This document shows, in pieces, positions 6,550 through 9,615 of a DNA stretch of 9,615 nt. Numbering within the stretch: position 1 is the stretch's first letter; each line of letters starts with the position of its first letter. The position numbers were made by a program, and so were the translations under genes. The notes beneath the pieces are model-generated. The model worked only from the letters and a program-made list of their open reading frames with translations. It was not told the DNA's origin and did not search any database. The stretch spans positions 1 through 9,615 of the forward strand of contig JBLNBX010000269.1 in the NCBI GenBank assembly GCA_050260275.1. The letters are read 5' to 3'. This stretch comes from DATMXS01 sp050260275 (GTDB lineage: Bacteria; Acidobacteriota; Terriglobia; Bryobacterales; Bryobacteraceae).

Positions 6550-8497
6550 TATCGGGCTCGCCGCCCACATCTTTTTTCAAATAGCCGGCGCAGACCCTGG
6601 CGTGTGGCCTGACCTGCTCGCTGCGGCGGGCTTTCAGGCAGGCCAGCCTGCCGATGTGATCGTCGTGCGTGCCGGCGCCGGTTCCGCCCAGCAATGGATC
6701 GAACGGATGGAAAGCGGCGCGGTGCTGATCCTGGAGGGAGAATCGGACGTCGCCGCGGCGCTGGGCTTCACCGCAACACCCGCGCGCGTGCGCGTGCAGA
6801 GCGTCGAGGATGTGCGGATTCCGAAGCTCCGCATCGTGTGGGAGCAGGCGGTAGAGATACCCGTGTTTCGCGTGCCCGCCGATGCCCGTGTGTTCACGCG
6901 CGAACGATGGGAAGGCGCGCCTCTCGTGGCCGGCGTGGAGCGCGGCGCCGGCGCAGCTCTGTGGGTGGCGACGGACCCTGGAGCTCGCGCCTTCGATCGC
7001 TATCCGTATTTGGTCCACGCGCTCCGTGACCTCGGCGTGGAGCCAGCGTTCCAGTCGCGCCGCCTATGGGCGTTTTTCGATTCCTCCTACCGCCTTCGCG
7101 CCGATCCTGACTACCTCGCGCGGCGCTGGCGCGCCTCGGGCATCGCCGCGCTGCATGTGGCCGCCTGGCACTACTACGACCCCGACGAAGGCCGTGACGC
7201 CTACCTGCGCGAACTGATGGCAGCGTGCAGGCGCAATGCCATCGCGGTCTACGCATGGCTCGAGCTGCCGCACGTGAGCGAGCGCTTCTGGGACGAGCAC
7301 CCCGAGTGGCGCGAGAAGACCGCGATCCTGCAGGACGCGCATCTGGACTGGCGCAAGCTCATGAATCTGGCCTCGCGCGAGTGCTTTCGCGCCGTCGCGT
7401 CAGGCGTCCGCGCTTTGCTAGACCGCTTCGACTGGGACGGCGTGAACCTCGCAGAGCTGTATTTTGAGTCGCTCGAGGGGGCGTCCAACCCGGCGCGATT
7501 CACGCCGATGAATAACGACGTTCGACGTGAGTTCCACAGCGCGGCAGGTTTCGACCCTATCGAGCTTTTCGCCGCGGGCCGAACGGCGGATCCCGCGCGC
7601 CTGCGGCAGTTTCTCGATTGGCGCGCTGCGCTGGCCGCGCGGCTGCAGCACGAGTGGCTGTCTGAACTCGCGGCCGTGCGCCGGGAGAAACCGCACCTGG
7701 ATATCGTTCTCACGCACATCGACGACCGCTTCGACACGGGCATGCGCGACGCGCTTGGCGCCGACGCAGCCGCGCTGTTGCCGGCCATGGATCGCCTGGA
7801 CTTCACTTTCCTCATCGAAGACCCAGCCACGATCTGGAACCTCGGCCCGCAGCGCTATACCGAGATCGCGAAACGATACGCGCCACTCACGAAACACGCC
7901 GGTCGGCTGGCGATTGATCTCAACATCGTGGAGCGTTACCAGGATGTCTACCCTACGCGCCAGCAGACCGGCACGGAGCTGCTGCAACTGGTTCACGCCG
8001 CGTCGGCGGCGTTTCAGCGGGTGGCCCTGTACTTCGAAAACTCGATCCTCGCTCCCGACGTCCCGCTGCTGCCCGCTGCCGCGGCGGCTGTAAGCAAGGT
8101 AGAGGCAATCGGCGACACGCTTGCCGTTACATCGGGCCACAGCGTGCGCGTTGCCTGGAAGGGCCCGGCGTTGGTCGACGGCCTGCCATGGGCGGCAGCG
8201 GATTCGGATAGCGTGCTGATACCCGCTGGCACGCACGTCATCGGACCGGCCGAGAGCGCGCCCGATGTGCGCCTGCTCGACCTGAACGCCGATATCATCA
8301 GCGCACGCTCTTTCGCAGGCGGAGTCGAGTTCGCGTACAAGAGCTCCGCCCGCGCGCTCGCCATAGTGGACGCTCCGGTCTCGACCATCGAGATCGATGG
8401 CGAGGCTGCTCCGGCGGACGCAATCACGTGGGACGGCAAGCGCTCCGTCGTTCCTCTGCCCCGCGGCCAGCACATCGTTCGTCTGGAGTGCCGCTGA
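6533..8497 (+). CDS. Secreted glycoside-hydrolase-like protein (TIM-barrel core)
   Basis: A 654-residue protein starting at ATG 6533; a GTG at 6518 would add five residues and spoil the signal peptide. The N-terminus MLSAASIGLAAHIFFQIAGA looks like a cleavable signal. Residues about 20-170 form an alpha/beta region (ADVIVVRAGAGSAQQWIERM, AALWVATDPGARAFDRYPYL) perhaps related to the glutamine-amidotransferase-like fold. Residues about 175-505 look like a (beta/alpha)8 barrel: LWAFFDSSYRLRADPDYLA, IAALHVAAWHYYDPDEGRD, IAVYAWLELPHVSERFW, FDWDGVNLAELYFESLEG, LDIVLTHIDDRFDT, LDFTFLIEDPATIWNLG and LAIDLNIVERY. The glutamate in NLAELYFE (E308) sits where beta-4 acid/base residues usually lie in such enzymes. 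The last 150 residues look beta-rich. It recalls hypothetical glycosidases and the PgaB hydrolase domain, but I cannot name a family or substrate. Its start lies inside the TPR gene, so the two are translationally coupled and probably act together in the periplasm or cell envelope. Confidence 0.65.
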   Translation: MLSAASIGLAAHIFFQIAGADPGVWPDLLAAAGFQAGQPADVIVVRAGAGSAQQWIERMESGAVLILEGESDVAAALGFTATPARVRVQSVEDVRIPKLRIVWEQAVEIPVFRVPADARVFTRERWEGAPLVAGVERGAGAALWVATDPGARAFDRYPYLVHALRDLGVEPAFQSRRLWAFFDSSYRLRADPDYLARRWRASGIAALHVAAWHYYDPDEGRDAYLRELMAACRRNAIAVYAWLELPHVSERFWDEHPEWREKTAILQDAHLDWRKLMNLASRECFRAVASGVRALLDRFDWDGVNLAELYFESLEGASNPARFTPMNNDVRREFHSAAGFDPIELFAAGRTADPARLRQFLDWRAALAARLQHEWLSELAAVRREKPHLDIVLTHIDDRFDTGMRDALGADAAALLPAMDRLDFTFLIEDPATIWNLGPQRYTEIAKRYAPLTKHAGRLAIDLNIVERYQDVYPTRQQTGTELLQLVHAASAAFQRVALYFENSILAPDVPLLPAAAAAVSKVEAIGDTLAVTSGHSVRVAWKGPALVDGLPWAAADSDSVLIPAGTHVIGPAESAPDVRLLDLNADIISARSFAGGVEFAYKSSARALAIVDAPVSTIEIDGEAAPADAITWDGKRSVVPLPRGQHIVRLECR

Positions 8498-8650
8498 ACT
8501 GCCGCGAACCGGTTGTGTTGCGACATGGTGAATTGTCCGTCGCGCACGCGCATAGCGTACCAGCGGTTTGCTGAGTGCGTAATAGTTGTTGCAGTTTGAG
8601 TAAAGTCGTGCAGTGCGGGATGGAGGCCTGCGTTAAAACGCATATTCTGC

Positions 8651-8692
8651 TTGACGCGAGCTCACGAGTCGGCTATTTGAATACTGTGAGCT
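8651..8692 (+). promoter_or_regulatory. Candidate promoter and inverted repeat upstream of the response regulator
   Basis: TTGACG (8651-8656) is a good -35 and is followed after 17 bp by a weak -10, TATTTG (8674-8679). A perfect 7-bp inverted repeat, AGCTCAC (8659-8665) and GTGAGCT (8686-8692), brackets the -10 region; its centres are 27 bp apart. This could be a regulator binding site or the stem of a structure in a longer transcript. The 252-bp gap from 8498 to 8749 holds no other convincing gene. A further short repeat, GACA/TGTC (8522-8525/8534-8537), follows the glycosidase-like gene without a T-tract. Confidence 0.35.
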
Positions 8693-8749
8693 GGCCTGAG
8701 AAGGACCGGCGGAGGGCGGGGGTACATTGCTCGGAGGGGAGATTGTGCG

Positions 8750-9187
8750 ATGGGCGCAACGCGGGTGCTGATTGTTGATGACGAGCCGGTTGTTCTGGAA
8801 CTGCTGAGCGGCATACTGCGGCGGCTCGGCTACGAGGTATTCCCTGCGTCGAGCGGCCAAGAGGCCCTCGAGATCGTTCACTCCGGCCCGGTTCCCGACC
8901 TGGTGATCTCGGATGTCGTCATGCCGGGCATGCGCGGTCCGGAACTTATCGAAATACTGCGCCGCGAAGCTCCCGGAGTCGCCGCCATGCTTATCTCGGC
9001 ATACGGAGCGCCAGCCAAGCTGGCTTCCGGCATACACTTTCTTCAGAAACCGTTTCTGCCCAAAACGCTTGCGAACGCCGTGGAGCGCGCGCTAGCGATG
9101 CAGGCGCCGCCGCCTGCCAAGCCCGTGCAGAGCGAGGAAGCGCCGCTCGATCATCCGGCTGCCAAGTACAGAGCAGCGGGCGAGTAG
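8750..9187 (+). CDS. Stand-alone response-regulator receiver protein
   Basis: A 145-residue CheY-like phosphoacceptor protein with no output domain. All receiver landmarks are present: acidic pocket D10-D11-E12 (VLIVDDEPVV), phosphorylated aspartate D55 (LVISDVVMPGM), switch Ser83 (AMLISAYG, where Thr or Ser is normal) and Lys100 (FLQKPF). The receiver ends around residue 118; the last 27 residues (PPPAKPVQSEEAPLDHP and after) are Pro/Ala/Glu-rich and probably disordered. The start is secured by a strong purine-rich Shine-Dalgarno, GGAGGGGAG (8733-8741), 8 nt before the ATG, the best in this window. No histidine kinase is nearby, so the partner must lie elsewhere. It sits 252 bp downstream of the glycosidase-like gene with its own probable promoter, so it is likely a separate transcription unit. 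Confidence 0.93.
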   Translation: MGATRVLIVDDEPVVLELLSGILRRLGYEVFPASSGQEALEIVHSGPVPDLVISDVVMPGMRGPELIEILRREAPGVAAMLISAYGAPAKLASGIHFLQKPFLPKTLANAVERALAMQAPPPAKPVQSEEAPLDHPAAKYRAAGE

Positions 9188-9482
9188 CGGCGCGCCTACG
9201 ACGCTACGGCGCGGAGGTCCGAATCGCCTGGTCCCGCGCCGCGCCCGGTTTCGCATAAGCACAAACAACTCCTATGTGGCCGCCGATCACTATGTGACAT
9301 ACGCCGCCGGGTTCAGACTACAGTAACGAGCTGCCCGGAGGCCGGGGACGCAGCCACTGCCAGTTAGTAAGTGATGCAATGCTATGTAAGAGCCTTCTGG
9401 CGGCTGTCTGTCTTGTGCGGACAAGACAGAACCAGACCGGACTCACCGCGCCACCCGAGTTGGCTCCGCATGGCCCGCGGCG
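9188..9482. other. Gene-free convergent intergenic stretch
   Basis: This 295-bp region lies between the stop of the response regulator and the stop of the leftward ThuA-like gene. I find no convincing open frame or RNA gene on either strand. It contains a palindrome TCAC-TAT-GTGA (9287-9297), a CTATGTG heptamer repeated at 9272-9278 and 9290-9296, and the strong hairpin described separately. It is less GC-rich in its second half than the coding sequence around it. Confidence 0.6.
9407..9430. terminator. Perfect 10-bp stem-loop between convergent genes
   Basis: TCTGTCTTGT (9407-9416) and ACAAGACAGA (9421-9430) form an uninterrupted 10-bp stem around a GCGG tetraloop. It lies 52 bp past the stop of the leftward ThuA-like gene and 219 bp past the stop of the response regulator, so a bidirectional transcript-end role is natural. 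Neither strand shows a T-tract after the stem, so termination would be non-canonical or the structure may instead protect mRNA 3' ends. Confidence 0.55.
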
Positions 9483-9615
9483 TTACCTCATCTCCGGAGG
9501 GATGGGCAGCGTCACCTCGCCCGTGGCCGCCCACTCCGCTCCGCGCGTAAATGTCACGATAAATGCCGGCGTGTTCACGGCGGGAACATCGTGGCCCAGC
9601 ATGTTCGCGAATACG
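9483..9615 (-). CDS. ThuA-domain protein, C-terminal end only
   Basis: A frame entering from the right edge on the minus strand ends at TAA 9483-9485 and gives the last 43 residues of a protein. They read VFANMLGHDVPAVNTPAF, then a stretch with RGAEWAATGEVTLPIPPE close to the terminus. The pattern VF-x3-LGHD, then PAF, then RG-x-EWAATG, then VT-x-P-x-P is the typical C-terminal end of ThuA-like (trehalose-utilisation type, glutamine-amidotransferase-fold) domains. These are widespread in Acidobacteriota, often in secreted sugar-related proteins of unknown reaction. The N-terminus and any signal peptide are outside the window. It converges on the response regulator, with the 10-bp stem hairpin between them. 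Confidence 0.7.
   Translation of the reverse strand, partial: VFANMLGHDVPAVNTPAFIVTFTRGAEWAATGEVTLPIPPEMR

Noticed and set aside
5701..6570. 289-codon minus-strand frame opposite the TPR gene
   Set aside because: It is a shadow of the coding strand, with no signature and composition typical of antisense GC-rich frames.
7418..8473. 351-codon minus-strand frame opposite the glycosidase-like gene
   Set aside because: It is antisense to a gene with a clear signal peptide and coherent fold pattern, and no domain was recognisable in it.
8575..8778. 67-codon plus-strand frame spanning the response-regulator leader
   Set aside because: It runs through the predicted promoter and Shine-Dalgarno into the receiver gene out of frame, and its Cys/Arg-rich composition is unlike the neighbouring genes.
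9188..9482. Possible structured RNA or riboswitch in the convergent gap
   Set aside because: Apart from one simple hairpin and short repeats I saw no recognisable consensus, and it is downstream of both genes.

Overview
This is a GC-rich, gene-dense bacterial chromosome segment with no mobile elements, CRISPR arrays or structural RNA genes that I can see. The gene mix is a DUF355 adenosine-specific kinase, an atypical NagB-like sugar isomerase, a single-domain PilZ protein, a TPR/beta-barrel protein, a secreted glycosidase-like protein and a ThuA-type protein. Together with weak or absent Shine-Dalgarno sequences, this suggests Acidobacteriota, perhaps the Solibacter/Bryobacter side. That assignment rests on recognition of families, not on a marker gene.

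Layout. (1) Positions 1-1695, minus strand: a compact operon read as ydcF-like (DUF218) membrane-anchored protein, then a NagB-family deaminase/isomerase-like protein, then the adenosine-specific kinase, which is cut by the window edge. The first two genes appear coupled at an overlapping CTGA. (2) A 42-bp divergent gap separates this operon from a plus-strand pair, a SpoU/TrmH RNA methyltransferase and the AAA+ ATPase RarA, which overlap by ATGA. (3) Positions 3847-4119 hold a possible 44-48 codon minus-strand ORF converging on rarA, then a promoter region with a 9-bp direct repeat. (4) Positions 4120-8497, plus strand: a small PilZ (c-di-GMP receptor) protein; a secreted or outer-membrane TPR protein with a beta-rich C-terminal domain; and, overlapping it by 17 bp, a secreted three-part protein with a central TIM-barrel glycosidase-like domain. 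(5) A stand-alone response-regulator receiver with its own strong ribosome binding site lies at 8750-9187. (6) A nearly gene-free 295-bp stretch carries a perfect 10-bp stem hairpin. The C-terminal end of a ThuA-domain protein converges from the right edge.

How the genes may work together. The most interesting unit is PilZ + TPR/beta-barrel + glycosidase-like protein. Its order and domain types recall PgaA/PgaB-like or NfrA-like exopolysaccharide secretion systems that c-di-GMP controls, but no glycosyltransferase lies in this window. The link is therefore a hypothesis. The minus-strand operon suggests sugar-phosphate, nucleoside and envelope metabolism. The trmH-rarA pair looks like housekeeping.
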